Origin: Ignelater luminosus
Lineage: Eukaryota > Arthropoda > Insecta > Coleoptera > Elateridae
Length of the DNA stretch: 64,000 bases
Assembly: GCA_011009095.1 (NCBI GenBank)
Contig: VTPC01001731.1
Span: forward strand, 124,364-188,363
Reading direction: 5' to 3'
The notes under the pieces were generated by a model. It made no database searches. It saw only the letters and a list, made by a program, of their open reading frames with translations, and was not told the origin of the DNA. How positions within the stretch are numbered: position 1 is the stretch's first letter; each line of letters starts with the position of its first letter. This document shows positions 11,831-24,100 of the stretch, piece after piece. Made by a program: the position numbers and the translations under genes.

Positions 11831-14800
11831 CATTATTGTATTAATCGATTAATATTTACGATTGTAAAAGAGGGCCTTAGTCCTGAATGGTTTAGAACTT
11901 TTGACTTGAGTAATATAGGACTTAAAGCTGTAATTACCCATCTACGCTGCGCAAAACACATTAAGGAATTTTGAAAATTAAAACAAGGCGAGTTAGTTGC
12001 TAATTATTTTGAATCATATGATAACTGAAATTTACCCAACATGGTGTTAATTGCATGTTAGGAAAGTACCTTAAGTTGTACAGCTATACACTTTGTAATT
12101 GTAATGCAAAAATTCCAAAAATGTGAAACGTACGATGTGGAAATGTTATGGAAAGGTTACTGAAAAACTTTAATTACATTTAGATTAGACATTTTGCTGA
12201 TACCTACCTAAGATAGAATTGAATTTTTATTCATATATTTCTTCAAATGTGCCATTTTGGTCTACCAGTTTTCTTATTTAGGGACGTCTGTCTTTTTCTA
12301 TTACCTCAGTGTACTTGTGTCAAAAATATTTCTTCATCAAATTTTAGCATTTCCGGCTTGTGACACATCAAACTCGCCAGTCTGTATATGAGGTACGAGT
12401 ACGCAGAAGAAAAGAAGGTTACTGTGCTACAGAAATATCTGTAAATCGGCTAGTGATCTTCGAAGAGTCAATCGTATTCAGGCTAGAGAGGTCTGTTAGA
12501 ATGAATTAACAAATGGTCAAGTTTCCTGTTCCAAAATGATACTAAGATTCAAAGACCTTGCAAGTTAAAAACCGGAAGAGCCGTTGATTAAAATCTTGCA
12601 CACAAATGTTATTTTTTATTTCAAGGGTGATAATTCTGTCGATGAAATTTTCTCAACACTTAAACCATTGGTCATTATGTTGTGCTGCATATGGTAGGGT
12701 AAATATTCAGCTTTATTCAGTTTTACTAACATGCGGATTTTGAGTTTAAAATACTGGTGGCAGTTTTCTTGCAGGATATAAATAGGAACGTGTTCGCAAT
12801 ATTAATGAATATTCATCAAAATATCGCTCTAGTTATTGAGATATGAGCTGACTGACAATAACATGAAGACCTTATTAGTTACGTTTGGGTGTTATTTACT
12901 CAATAGGTTGGGGAGTGTTAGTAAAATGATTGACTGCCGACACTTATTAAAAGCGCAACTGATTGGCATATAATTAAGTACACCAAGAAGGTTTTTTTTG
13001 TGCGGCGCTTCTAAAAATAATCTTTATTTTGTTCTGCATTATATCTTAATTAACAAAAAATACTAGCAATAGTTTTTCACAATTCCTTCAAATAATCTAA
13101 TAATATCTCCACTGTTATTTTAACGAAATTTTCTCCTCGAGTTCCAAGATCAAAGACAAGAATCCGAACCGTAGAAATGCAAAGAAGCGTGCAGAACTGA
13201 TGCCCATCCTCATCGCAACTTTCTGCACAGCTCAGTGACCAAGTCAATGGCGCGAGCCAAAAGCCACCAGCCTCCAGTAGTAGTGTTGGCAACAGATGTG
13301 TTCATACCGCAAAACAGCGACAAATTAAACTGTCACCATACGTCATAATTCTGCTTACGGTCCCAACAAATAGCGCGGTAGTATTCAAAGGAAACGCATT
13401 TCAACTTTTGGTTAGCAGAGTTTTTCTTAATAAAACTTTCTTCATCGTGCCGCAGTCGAAACTTTTTTTCTTTTGTTGCTTCTGGGGGTAAACTTTTAAG
13501 TTTTAACGGAGCTTAAAAGAGATAAAACCATTATCGGGAATTTTTTCGTGGAAATATTATTTAGATTATGTTTGAATAAATCCCATTTATATTAAGAAGT
13601 GCATTATGTAACGTAAAAAAATTGCTCCGTCGTGTGTGGCTAGAGCTTAGCTTTATAATGGAATTCTATAAATAATTTCCAAAAGGATATTTTAGAAATT
13701 CAATTTTACAGTTCTATAACTACCATAAATAAAAAGGAAATCTTTCTAATTTGAAATTTTAGTGTCCCTGAAACGAATTTACATAAAGAGCGAAAAAAGC
13801 AACAGCAACAGAAATGCTGGAATAAATAACTTGCACGTCATGAACACTTTTTGTTTTCCCGTTTTTTGATTTGAAATAAAACGTATAATCTACAAAAACA
13901 AGAATTGTCCGTTGTTTCTTGTTTTAGTTTCCCTTTTTGACACGATATGAAAGCGAAAAGTGTCATCGAAGAAATGCGACAAGAGTTTGCTCAAGGGAAG
14001 ACATTCACAGGGGTCCTTTCTATCTTTAGTCATTTTTCCACCTACGATTTCTACTAGCAAACTTTTTTCACATTATCAAACTTATGCCACAAAAGAGTTG
14101 GAAGTTTTAGTACAAAAGAAGTTAAATACTTTTGATTTAATTACGTCTCGTATATTCAAAGGGATGCAACGTCTCATTTCTATAAAGCCAACGTTAAATA
14201 ATGTTAAAAGTGAAATAAAACACATGCTAGACTTGGTATGCATTACAAATTATTAGGACTAAGTACATACGTAAACCACAACGTTATTTACTATACACAA
14301 TGCGGTTATACAGCACAGAACTAGGAATGAATTTATGGACCTTGTAACAGAGGCCATGGTGGTTGTCACATTCCACATTAACAAATGATAATTATAAAAA
14401 CAAGAAAGATGAGCATAACTGGTTTTTCATCCTTTCTCTTAGGCTCGAAAAAGGCGCATCAATTTTTATTGATATTATTCAAAGCAAACAAGGTTCCTTT
14501 GTTTGTTACATACAGACTTTTTCTTTTAATTAACAACAAAAAATTCTACATTATTACATCTCTATAAAATGTACCACAAAGTATATTTCACTACCCCAGG
14601 AATACAAGTATTGCAGTTATATACGCACTCCTGCCTATTTAATGCCAACATAAAACACAAGACTACGGCTGAACGGACGTAATTAAGTCTTTACAGCTAG
14701 GCAGAGACTATTTATCATAAGTTTATTTTAAAATCCGGTAGACGTTTTTACATTCTGGAAATAAATGAGGCGTTTGATAAAATTTTATTTGCAGAATAGG

Positions 14801-16000
14801 AAGAAAATAGATGTTAACGTTCTTATTAACAGATAAGTAAAATATAAAATGACAAAAGCGTATGAGATTATCTCTTTAATTCTTGATGGGTAAGGGTACG
14901 CTAACATGAAATGTGTCGTGATAAGGAAAATAGCATTTACAAAATACAAAACACATTATGAAAGTAGGAACAAAATTATACCTTTTATGAACAACAGCTG
15001 ACACTATCAAATATGCTGTTTAGAATTATACATATGCAGGGCTGTATTTGCCCAGCTTGAATTTGAAGATTTTATTACACTTAGTTTTAAAATAATAAAG
15101 ATTTTGATAATCATATAGTACCATACTAAGATTAGTATCCAAAACGTAAGTTTACACCCGGAGAGAATTTTTGGATAAAAAATGTAAAATCGTGGTAAAA
15201 ATTACAGTGGTGTGCATGATAATGACACGACGAAACAAGCTGGTGTAATTACATAGTATACTCGTATAAATTGGAAAATAATTTTTCATTTACTACAAAC
15301 AAAAAATATAATGTGATTAACAGATGTTATAGTTTGTACTGGAAAAATTTACTTACAAAAATAAATTGATCCGTGGTCTCTTGTATTTGCAAACAAAATT
15401 TTGTTATGGTCCTTTGGTTACCTACATAGTTATGGCAGTTTTTTCAATAATATTTGCTTATAAAACAACATATATGTATATCGGGGATTGGCTTGTTAGT
15501 GCCATCATTATGCATCACCGACGGGCATTAGTTAATGATGCATTGCGATTGTATAGATAGCCTGGATATAAGGAAACATGAGTGTATAGACGTTGGTATT
15601 AGTTATTGAGTCTGCATTCTATGATATCATAACAATTTTTTTATTTACTTCAATTAAATATTTGTTATTACTTACGCATCCGGAACACCCAAAAAATATT
15701 TGAAAAATTGATTATACGAAAAATTGATTGTTCTATAGCTATGTCACAGATTGCATTCCGGACACTTTGGTAGGTGATTTTGATTCTTGTGCTGGAATTT
15801 GCGAAAAAAGGATACCATTTCGCTTCAAATCTAATTGTATTGGATCTAGTAAGAACCTCTGCTATTGCCAATTCCAATCGAGAAAGTGGCAAATACAGGT
15901 CTGGATTATTAATTATTCTTCTCAATAATACTGCCCGGCTAAGCTAAAACGTCCTATCTGTCGAAATTATTATATTGTCAGTCAAATAACATGAAATCTT
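11831..16000. other. Non-coding stretch, no gene recognised
   Basis: Mostly AT-rich. A patch at about 13,130-13,310 is less AT-rich and gives a 31-codon minus-strand frame from an ATG at 13,303-13,305 (beginning MNTSVANTTTGGWW), but nothing identifies it. Frames at 13,960-14,256 (plus) and 15,668-15,925 (minus) are stop-free for 85-98 codons without recognisable domains. No terminal repeats or RNA genes were seen. Confidence 0.5.
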
Positions 16001-16004
16001 GTTC

Positions 16005-16380
16005 TTACTCTCTTTCTCTCTTCGCGAATGGGTCACTAAGGACCACGCGGAATCAAAACGTTTTTGTCTTTCTTTTAGCCCAATATTCTTTTACCTTTTC
16101 GTTGGTCCGTCCATACGTGTTGTTTTCTCTTATTTTGTTGTTCCTCGAAACCCCGTATTTATGTGATATTTCTGATTGCATCTCGGTCCTGTACGTCTGG
16201 TGATCCTATTTCTGTAAGGTCTTTTTCTGTTTGTTTCCACCAATTAGGTCTAGTGGTCTTGTTTTTCAGAAAAGAATGAATTTGGAGTGTTAGCCTGTTT
16301 GGGTCCATTCTTTCCAAATGTCCCCTAAACTGGATTCGTTGCATGTGTATTGTATCTGTGATTTTGGGTATGTGTTTGTA
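16005..16380 (-). pseudogene. LINE ORF2 C-terminal fragment
   Basis: On the minus strand a stop-free frame gives HMQRIQFRGHLERMDPNRL, then TRPNWWKQTEKDLTEIG and VQDRDAIRNIT. This is the typical tail of many LINE ORF2 proteins, where a GH..RM motif is followed by a basic GRPR..W stretch and a closing DR..WR motif. It ends abruptly at about 16,380. Immediately beyond, LINE linker and RT sequence begins on the opposite strand. Together the two pieces look like one insertion with an inverted 5' part (see findings). Confidence 0.68.
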
Positions 16381-16384
16381 GATA

Positions 16385-17820
16385 GCAGAGGCAGAGAAGG
16401 AAGCAAACAAAAATGCAAGAAAGAAGGAAAAAACAGCAAAGAAATAAAGCGACTGTAGACAAAGAATAGATAAAAATAATGGAATATAAGGAAAAGATTT
16501 AAAAAGTAGCAAACGCAGTATGTGGAACGACCAAAAGTAAAGGAGATGGAACTAAAAGAACGGAATGGTGGAACGACGAAATCAGGAAAATAGTGAAAGA
16601 AGAGAAAACGAAATGAAAGAGTTATCTAAGCAGTAAAAGTCATAGAAAATATGAAGAATATAAAAAGGCAAGAAAAAAGTAATCGTCGAAATAAAAAAGG
16701 CAAAGAAAGGACGATAAGAAGCATTTGAAAATAGATTAAAAGAGTTATATGAAGAAAATCAAAAGCAATTCTATAGCATCTTGAAAAATATAAAGAACAA
16801 AAACAACCACATTTTCCAAGAAATAAGATATAAAAAAGGTCGAATAATTAAAGGAGAGTAAAATACCTTGCAAAGGTGGAAACATTACTTCCAAGAACTG
16901 TTAACAGACGAACAGAAAATATATGAGGCTCAACAAAAAGAAAGGAAGAGCATAAAGAGAATAGAAGAAAGTCAAAGAGTACCGGTAATTAAGATCGAAA
17001 AGATAAAAGACGCAATAGGGAAGATACAACCAGGAAAATAGTCTGGAATAGATGAGATAACACCAGAAATGGTCAAATATTCAGGCCGAATAGGAATAAT
17101 AGCCTCAGAACAAATATTTAATAAAGTGTTAAAAGAAGGTAAAGCACCAAGTGATTGGAAAATAGGAATAATTATTCCCTTACACAAAAAAGGGTACAGC
17201 AGGAATTGCAATAATTACCGTGGAATAACACTACTCAACGTTCCAGGAAAGTTATACGCAAGAATATTAGACAAAAGAATTAGAGATCAAACAGAAGAAA
17301 CATGGAAGAAGCACAATGTGGATTCAGGAAACAAAGAGGGACACAAGTTTAGTTTATACAATAGGACATATGGGAGAGAGAACGATGAGGAACAATAATG
17401 AGTTGCACTTATGCTACATCACTAGGCTGAAGAGAGAAGAAATATGGAGGAGCCTAAACAAAAGAGGAGTACATCAAACACTAGTGAGAGCAGTTAAAAG
17501 CTTATACGAAAAAAGCAATTGCCTAGTAAAAGTAAAACATGATACTTCGGAGATACTTCAAACAAAAGAGGGAGTTAGGCAGGGATGCAACTTTAGGCCA
17601 CTACTATTTAGTCTGGTGTTAGACGATGTGATAAAAGAAAGTGAACAAGGACTAGTCAATTATTATGTAGGCTACAGAAAACTGCAGTCAGTAGAAATAA
17701 ACGAGATGGTACTAATAGCGGCCACAGAACGAGCCCTGCAAAATAACTTGGATATTTATATCGCATAGATGGAAAAGGGGGGATGAAGCTGAATGTCAAT
17801 AAAACAAAATAAAATGATAA
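16385..17820 (+). pseudogene. LINE reverse transcriptase fragment (RTE-like or related)
   Basis: Plus-strand LINE ORF2 relic. The linker region (16,540-16,900) is lysine-rich with WWNDEIRK and LKNIKNKN. The RT follows: SGIDEITPEMVKYSG (about 17,043-17,085), DWKIGIIIPLHKKG, NNYRGITLLN (17,210-17,239), then, after a frameshift, LVYTIGHMGER and LKREEIWRSLNKRGVHQTL. GVRQGCNFRPLLFSLVLDD is at about 17,570-17,625. The YADD catalytic box expected before VLIA is degraded to other residues, so this copy is dead. After about 17,818 (KLNVNKTK) the similarity stops and a minus-strand R1-type element begins. The GVRQGC and CNNYRGITLLN signature suggests an RTE-like clade, but clade assignment is tentative. 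Confidence 0.82.
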
Positions 17821-17829
17821 TAGCGGCAC

Positions 17830-19254
17830 TTCGACTTTCCTCTTTGCACTCTTCTGTGGTCTCCCCAGAATCCGAATAGACTACTTGCGGTTTTTCAATC
17901 GTGGAATTTGACACACTGGGCTAATTTTCTGTTTTGGAAAATGCAGTTTCCATGTTGATTAGTGTGGGAAGAGTTTGTGACTGAAATCTCAGTCCTGTTA
18001 CATTTAGAATTCCCACTACTGAGCTTTAGAAGATTAGCTGCTACTTACATGTGGAACAGACTCTCTCGGGATACCGCCACTAGCATGTGGAACCGTCGTG
18101 CCCTCTGCTGCCTTAACTTTGGGTAATAGGTCGGTCGCCTCCTCCACCAGTTTCGTCGTTCCGAAAGTCCATCTTCTTCGCCTTTGCTACCGTTGAGATC
18201 TTTTCGTACCCTGGCAAGGGGCCCTCATAAACCACGGTTTTTTAAAGAAGTGTTACTCATCTATCACTTGCGCTTTGTATTTATACACTAGACCACACGA
18301 GTTTGCATTGAAATTGTCCTGACTTTTTCTTCTTGCTTTGCGTTCTATATGAATCTCTCTTTCGACTGCGTCTAGTCTTGTTGCACACTGCGTTTGTCTA
18401 CGCGCCTTTTACGCCTTTCTCTTGCAACGTTTTACCTAGTTTATCTACCAGTTCGTACGGATGGTCTGCGTAGACCTTTCTTGCCATATTTGCTGCAGCG
18501 TCTCTGTCTATATGGTGTGTTACAGGTTTCCAAAAGGAGACGTTTGAGATTTTGTAATTAGCTGTTCAGTTCGTGCAATTAATTCTTCTGCATTGATATT
18601 TGTCAAAATATACCTGTATGCTACTTTGCCATTTATTTGGTCATCTCTGACTTGTTTGAAATAAATCACATTGCTTTCTACCGAGCACTTTTTGACTGTC
18701 CAATCCAATATTTCCGGATCTTACTCAGTGCTTCACATACTAAGATTGACGCTACTAAGAGCATTGATTGTACTAAATGTTGGTGGATTGTATGGCAGGA
18801 TCTGGATAATTAAGTTTGCATTCTTGCTGAAAAATAATTTCGTCGCCTTTTTCATTCTTGACTTTATCGTGCCATATATGGAATCTGGCATTAAGATTTC
18901 CGCCAATCACTGTTGCTTCAGGTGCTATGTTCTCGTTTACCTGCACTGTAAATGAATCTAGATCCTGCAATGAAAGACAAAATATACTAATAAGTCTAAA
19001 CATCTTCTTTGGCAAGGTGGCCGTAATTGCAACCAAGTAGGTACTTGGACAAATTTTGATGAAACAGATATTTAGGTGTGGATTGCTGGTTTAATTTCTC
19101 TCTTCTGATGTGTCAAAAGTTTGTCTTATTTTAGTTACTTTACATAAGGCTGTTGTATAAGAGCTAAAAATCTTAATCGTGCTCTTGACAATACTCCTGT
19201 AATTGCGTTATCGCTAAGCGACAGTTTTGCAAATTGATTAGCGTTATTTCTAAC
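17830..19254 (-). pseudogene. R1-type LINE ORF2, endonuclease part
   Basis: Apurinic-like endonuclease domain of an R1-clade LINE, which would nick target DNA. Minus strand: INLQNCRLAITQLQEYCQ near 19,200 is the ORF2 start motif. SLQDLDSFTVQ follows, then VIGGNLNARFHIWHDK (GGNLNAR at 18,884-18,904). The active-site motif is normally GGDFNAR, so the catalytic Asp has become Asn. After STN the pattern continues as EALSKIRKYWIG and VIYFKQVRDDQINGK (about 18,600-18,720). The inter-domain region (KARRKSQDNFNANSC, about 18,310) runs to about 17,830. The RT itself is absent, so this copy is truncated at its 3' side where it meets the opposite-strand RT fragment. Several stops and frameshifts are present. 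Confidence 0.8.
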
Positions 19255-19950
19255 CCGTTTTGACTCTGTAATTTATGGGCTAATAGCTGTTTTTTTCTAG
19301 GTAGAGCATTGTTAGTCGAAGGAGTCGTGTCTCGTATACGCAAGACAATTGCTTCTTCCCCTATTTCGCAGTTTATGATTTCGTGGCTTTGACTACATCT
19401 CCCACAGGTCACATCATTTTTATAATTTTTAACGAGATACTCAAACTCCTCGCATTTGCAACATTGCTTTACTCGAACGTAGTCCTATGGCTTGCTATAT
19501 AAATGTAAACATTATTTCTGGCCATTGTTGTTTTCTGATTCGTGAAGTGATTTCTGATAGCTAATGCATAGTTGTGAGGTTTCTTTTGCCGAACTCGAAC
19601 AGGACTTTTAGGTCTCCTGAATCAAGCTCAGCTCAGTCTAGATTTTGTTCGTTTAATGCCAGTTCTAGATCTTGTTTAGAGTAAGTAACCATTCTGGTAT
19701 TGAATCTCTTCTTGTATTTTGACATTTAGACCAGCTGATTTGAGACATTTATTATATTTTCTAATGTAGGATTGCTTGATTCTAATGGAATAGTTTTACC
19801 TTTTGTTTTAATTATTTTATCAATTTTAGGTGTTTTTCTTCTTGAATCCAAAGCCTCTGCAAGTTGTTGTGTAGTTTCCTCACTTGCCTTGATTCCTGTG
19901 TTTTGAGATGAGAGTTTTACAAAGGACTGTATAAGAAAGAAAGTGCAGAC
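19255..19950 (-). pseudogene. R1-type LINE ORF1 (Gag-like), C-terminal part
   Basis: Nucleic-acid-binding Gag-like protein of the same R1-type element. Minus-strand segments: ASEETTQQLAEALDSRRK and TPKIDKIIKTKGKTIPLE (about 19,780-19,890), SKQDLELALNEQNLD (about 19,640-19,690), GDLKVLFEFGKRNLT, QQWPEIMFTFI, then YVRVKQCCKCEEFEYL (about 19,450) and TCGRCSQSHEIINC near 19,370-19,410, which are zinc-knuckle-like cysteine clusters. The last knuckle runs without a stop into the ORF2 start motif, so in this copy ORF1 and ORF2 share a frame. Stops elsewhere show decay. Confidence 0.72.
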
Positions 19951-20099
19951 TAATAATTATAAACAAAATTAATAGTACAAGAAACTTTCACATTTTAAAA
20001 CCTAGGAAATGATAGCAGTAATTGTAAATCATTTGTTTTGGTAAAATTTGCGAATTTTGGATCACATGCCCTTCATGAGGCACAACAGATTTCGGTACT

Positions 20100-20800
20100 G
20101 TTTTACCAACAGCATCTCACATTTTTTGAACTCCTATAAATTTTCTTCCGCTTTTCCTTTCTTACGCAGCTCTTGCTTTATAAATGTCTGGGCTGAAAGT
20201 CTGGGAAATTAGAAAGATTTATATGTTTTTAGACAAAATCAGCCTGCTGCGTTCTAAACAGATCTAGAGTAGCTTTGGCATAGTGAGCACAAGCTGAATC
20301 TGTTTAAAACAGAGGAGTCTCTTCATGCCTCTCATAAAGTGGCAATAGACACCTTTGGATGCATTCCTTTCGATAAGTGTCATCATTTACAGTTCTTTTA
20401 ACGAAAACAGTGGAACTTCTCAATCCACAGGAACCGACTGCTTGCCACACTAACACTTTATGCCCAGATTTTCCAAATTGTATTTTTTCCTCATCATCTT
20501 GTACAAAACTTTTAACAATGTTTTAAGGTCTCTTTTTCCTTTCTTTTGTTGACTGCCCTTTTTTGCATCCTAATTTAAATAAATCATTCAACGTTTTATG
20601 TTCTCCAAACTTTGAAATTTTTTATACGCCATACGTCACATGTTTTTTCCAATTTTGTAAGTGGCGTTTTCTCACTGCACCACTTTTGTACAATTAATTT
20701 TCGGCTTTTGTAACCAATTCTAGGCTGCTTAATTCACACTTCTGATACTGCGCACTTTCTTTCTTATCCAGTCCTTATTGACTTAAGTTGGTGAGTTTCC
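20100..20800 (-). pseudogene. Tc1/mariner-like transposase fragment
   Basis: Minus-strand DDE-type transposase relic. In order: ECIQRCLLPLYERHE (about 20,310-20,360) preceded by GHKVLVWQAVGSCGLR and STVFVKRTVNDDTY (about 20,380-20,470), then DSACAHYAKATLDLF holding the second aspartate (about 20,260-20,300), then KHINLSNFPDFQP (about 20,190-20,220). In intact relatives this last segment reads NPPNCPELRPIE, with the final acidic residue at the end; here it has become RH, so the active site is broken. The N-terminal part (HLQNWKKHVTYGV) extends to about 20,680. No inverted repeats were seen. Both sides look like ORF1 of an R1-type LINE, suggesting insertion into it. Confidence 0.72.
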
Positions 20801-20809
20801 CACTCCCGG

Positions 20810-21190
20810 TATTATCGAGCTCATTTGTGTTTTACTGTTTTCTTTTAGATACATTGATGGGAATCCAGCATGTTTTCCGTTTTCTTTTCTAATGTTTCAA
20901 GTTGATTGGCTGCTATCTTATCGGTCTCTATTTTTGGGAATTCGCTAGCAATTTGCAAGGCGTGCTTGTTTATTTGTCCGATATTTCCTCTTTGAACTTT
21001 CTATTTTTGCTATCTTTTTGGGCAGGAATAGTGTGTTTGGTTTAGAAGCTTTATGGTGTGCAGTTATAGTATCAGTGCTTGCAGGCATACCTGCACTTAT
21101 GCATGGTTCTGTATCAATCTCGTTTGATGCCATTTTTGATATGTGGTTGGATGGATACACTGCGTTTTGCCCCAATGTCATTGTTCATCC
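20810..21190 (-). pseudogene. Probable R1-type ORF1, N-terminal part
   Basis: Minus-strand frames give FLPKKIAKIESSKRKYRTNK (about 20,965-21,025) and then, after a frameshift, SEFPKIETDKIAANQLETLE (about 20,885-20,945), continuing with EKKTENMLDSHQC. The charged, heptad-like character is like the N-terminal half of R1-type Gag proteins. The order is right for the upstream half of the ORF1 seen at 19.25-19.95 kb. Assignment is inferred from position and composition, because the N-termini of these proteins are poorly conserved. Confidence 0.4.
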
Positions 21191-21199
21191 CTGACCATT

Positions 21200-24100
21200 T
21201 GGATTTTCAAGTGGGCTTACTTGCGATTACAACACTAATTTGGAGTTCAACGAGATATAATTTCAGATATTTGTTTTGTTTTAACAACTAGTTAGACTGA
21301 AATATTAATCGCTTTTGAAAATGATTCATCTCCTGATTCATCAGTAATCGTTAAATTAATTGGCATTTACAAACAGTATAAATACACAAATATATTGCCT
21401 CTTGTAACCCGTAACTAAAACATTGAAGTTTGTCGATTTCCCTGCTACAATTTGATGGTGGGCCTGTATTTAAGAATTACCTGCCTGATCTGACCCCGCT
21501 TTACTGGTTGCTTGGCAGCTTCCAAGAAGTACATACATTTCATTATTTCAAGTTCTCAAAATACGAAAACAACTCCAGCTCCTACTTGTTTTCGTATGCT
21601 TGATTGAAATTTTATTTATCTTATAGTTAGTTAGTCCTCTATCAAAGTTGATAATTTTGCTTCTGTCTTTACTCACTTTTCCACGTGGTTGAAGATGAAG
21701 AAGCGATCTTTCATCAAATTCAGAAGTTTTCTTTATTAAATATTTATTAATGTTATAATAACTGTAAGAATAAAAATAAGTTTATCGACTTCTGCTATCC
21801 TTCAAGTTAGTTTCTCGGTATGTAAATTTACATTTTTTTAGATTAAAGTAAAATATGGGAATGTACCACATTATGTTAAAATACATAAACCTGTTAAACA
21901 CCAACCTTTTACTAGACTTCTTTAAATTTACCTGTCTGGAATTTTTGGAAATTACATGCGATGATATAAATATTTATTTATGTAAGTCGTTACATCCTTG
22001 AAGGTATCTTCTAAAAAAGCGTGTGTAGACTTCTTATTATTCCGCAATGCTTAATAATAAAACTGTTTTTTTTTCTCTCGCTCTCAAGATTACCGTCACG
22101 AGGATTGTGTAAAATATCCAACACGTCAAGAATTTGATTTCAACCTAATCTAGGAAAGGAAAGATGATCATTTTGTAAAAGACTCTCCGAATTCAACTTG
22201 CTCGTTTTAAGTTTTAGTATGCTTTAAAATGTGGCGAAGTGGAGTTTTTATTGAAGGGGATAGATTATTTTTTTTATGAATAAACAGACATTAAAACTGG
22301 AATATTTTTGATACTTTCTGAGTTGGCCTTAGGGTTATAGAGAGAACTGTTATTCCCTTTTTTTATTATACGAGAAAAATGAGAATTTTCGAGATGTAAT
22401 TATATTTTCGTTCGTTTCTTTTTTTAAAAACAGCAAAATAAAATATATTTTAATGAAAGAATTGAGAAAAACGAAAACCTTTATAACTCTTGAAAACATG
22501 AAAAGTCTCTAATTACGTTCATATTTATAAAGTGCATGTTGTGTACTTTTTCATTTTATTAATTCTCTTGTATATATACGCTTGAAGATACTATTATATG
22601 AAGATTATGAAACTCGGCTTTTATTCGAGATTTAATGGGGAAAGCGGCGAGAAAATATGTTACACCCAGTGGAATTACTACTAACTCTTCTTTAATACCT
22701 TTGCATTTTACATATTTACCCACACACAAACAAGAAAATTTAAAGGGCGTTTATCCATTTTAGTTTGCACATATTTTATATACCTAGATTGAAGTTTTGT
22801 TTAACACTGTCTCATCTTTCCGAGAAAACAAAGTTATTGTAAGTATTTCACATAAAGCGTAACTATCAAAGTTATGACGAAAGTTTGAAAACTCAATTTC
22901 CAAAGTGCAATTTCATATTTTCATACTTATCAATTTTATCGATGCATTCAACCTTGCAAGACCTAATTTATATGAGTTAAGATTTTCTTTCTAAAAGGTT
23001 TAATAAATCACAATAAGAAACATTTGAAAAATTCTCCATAATGAAAGTAATTTCTTTTAAATTAAATTCTCCTGCGTAAACACTTTTTTCCCTTTTCTTT
23101 TTTTTTTTTGAAGAATGCAGTGACACGTATTTCTCTGGTTTTAAAAAGTTTTTTCCCGTTAAGTCGCTAAAATGAGATAATTTCGATCTAACAATAAAGA
23201 GAGAAAAAAAGAAACCTTTTTTTAAAGGAGAAATTGATTTGGTTCAAGATTTAAAATTAAAGTTACCCAAACATCTTCAAACAAATCGAATCCATTTATT
23301 TGAAATGTCCTTTTAAAACATGACTTGGCATTAGCTTTTACCAGTGTTTCGGGTTGTTCTTGCCCTCTCTTTCAATATTTGTTTTCACTGTTCCTCGAAA
23401 ACAAATAATGTATGAGTTCAATTACCAGATACGCTTTTACCGAGTTAATTTAAAACATGGCTTAAAATGTTTACCTTTTATTTTGTTAGCAATTTTAAGC
23501 AAACATAAATTTTAAGAGGGGCTACCTTTGTTATTAGTTTATTACACAGCACTATATCCTCTTCGGATTTATTTTATTTAATATACAAAAAAAACTGATA
23601 ATGATAATAATAATAATAATAATAATAACACAGACTTATTTAGAGTCTTAACGAAGCAATACGATAAACATCTTAATCTCCATTTAAATCCAATTGTCGC
23701 CATGTCTTAAGTGGCGTAATTGAATAAAAAAAGAATTCTAACAGACCTGTCATATACATTGCTTCATATAAAGCAGTCGTCGTATAAAGACGTTTTTGCT
23801 CCTGGTCGTGACATTGCGGCATCTGGCCTTGCTTTATGCCTCTCTACTCTTATTAACTTTGATGGGATACATGCATCTTCTATGATTAATGCCCTCATTT
23901 TCTAAAGGCGACCCTGATAATTAACCAAGGTTTTGTATATTAAAGTTGTTTTGTTTTGCGATTAAAGTGTGTTCGGAATTCTCAGCGACCTATTTATCAA
24001 AAAAGGAAAAAAAAGGAAGCTTCAGCGCATATGAAAAGCAAATATACAGAACCTTGTTTTGGTAACACTCGATTTTGTGTTTTTACAGGATTTTATGTGT

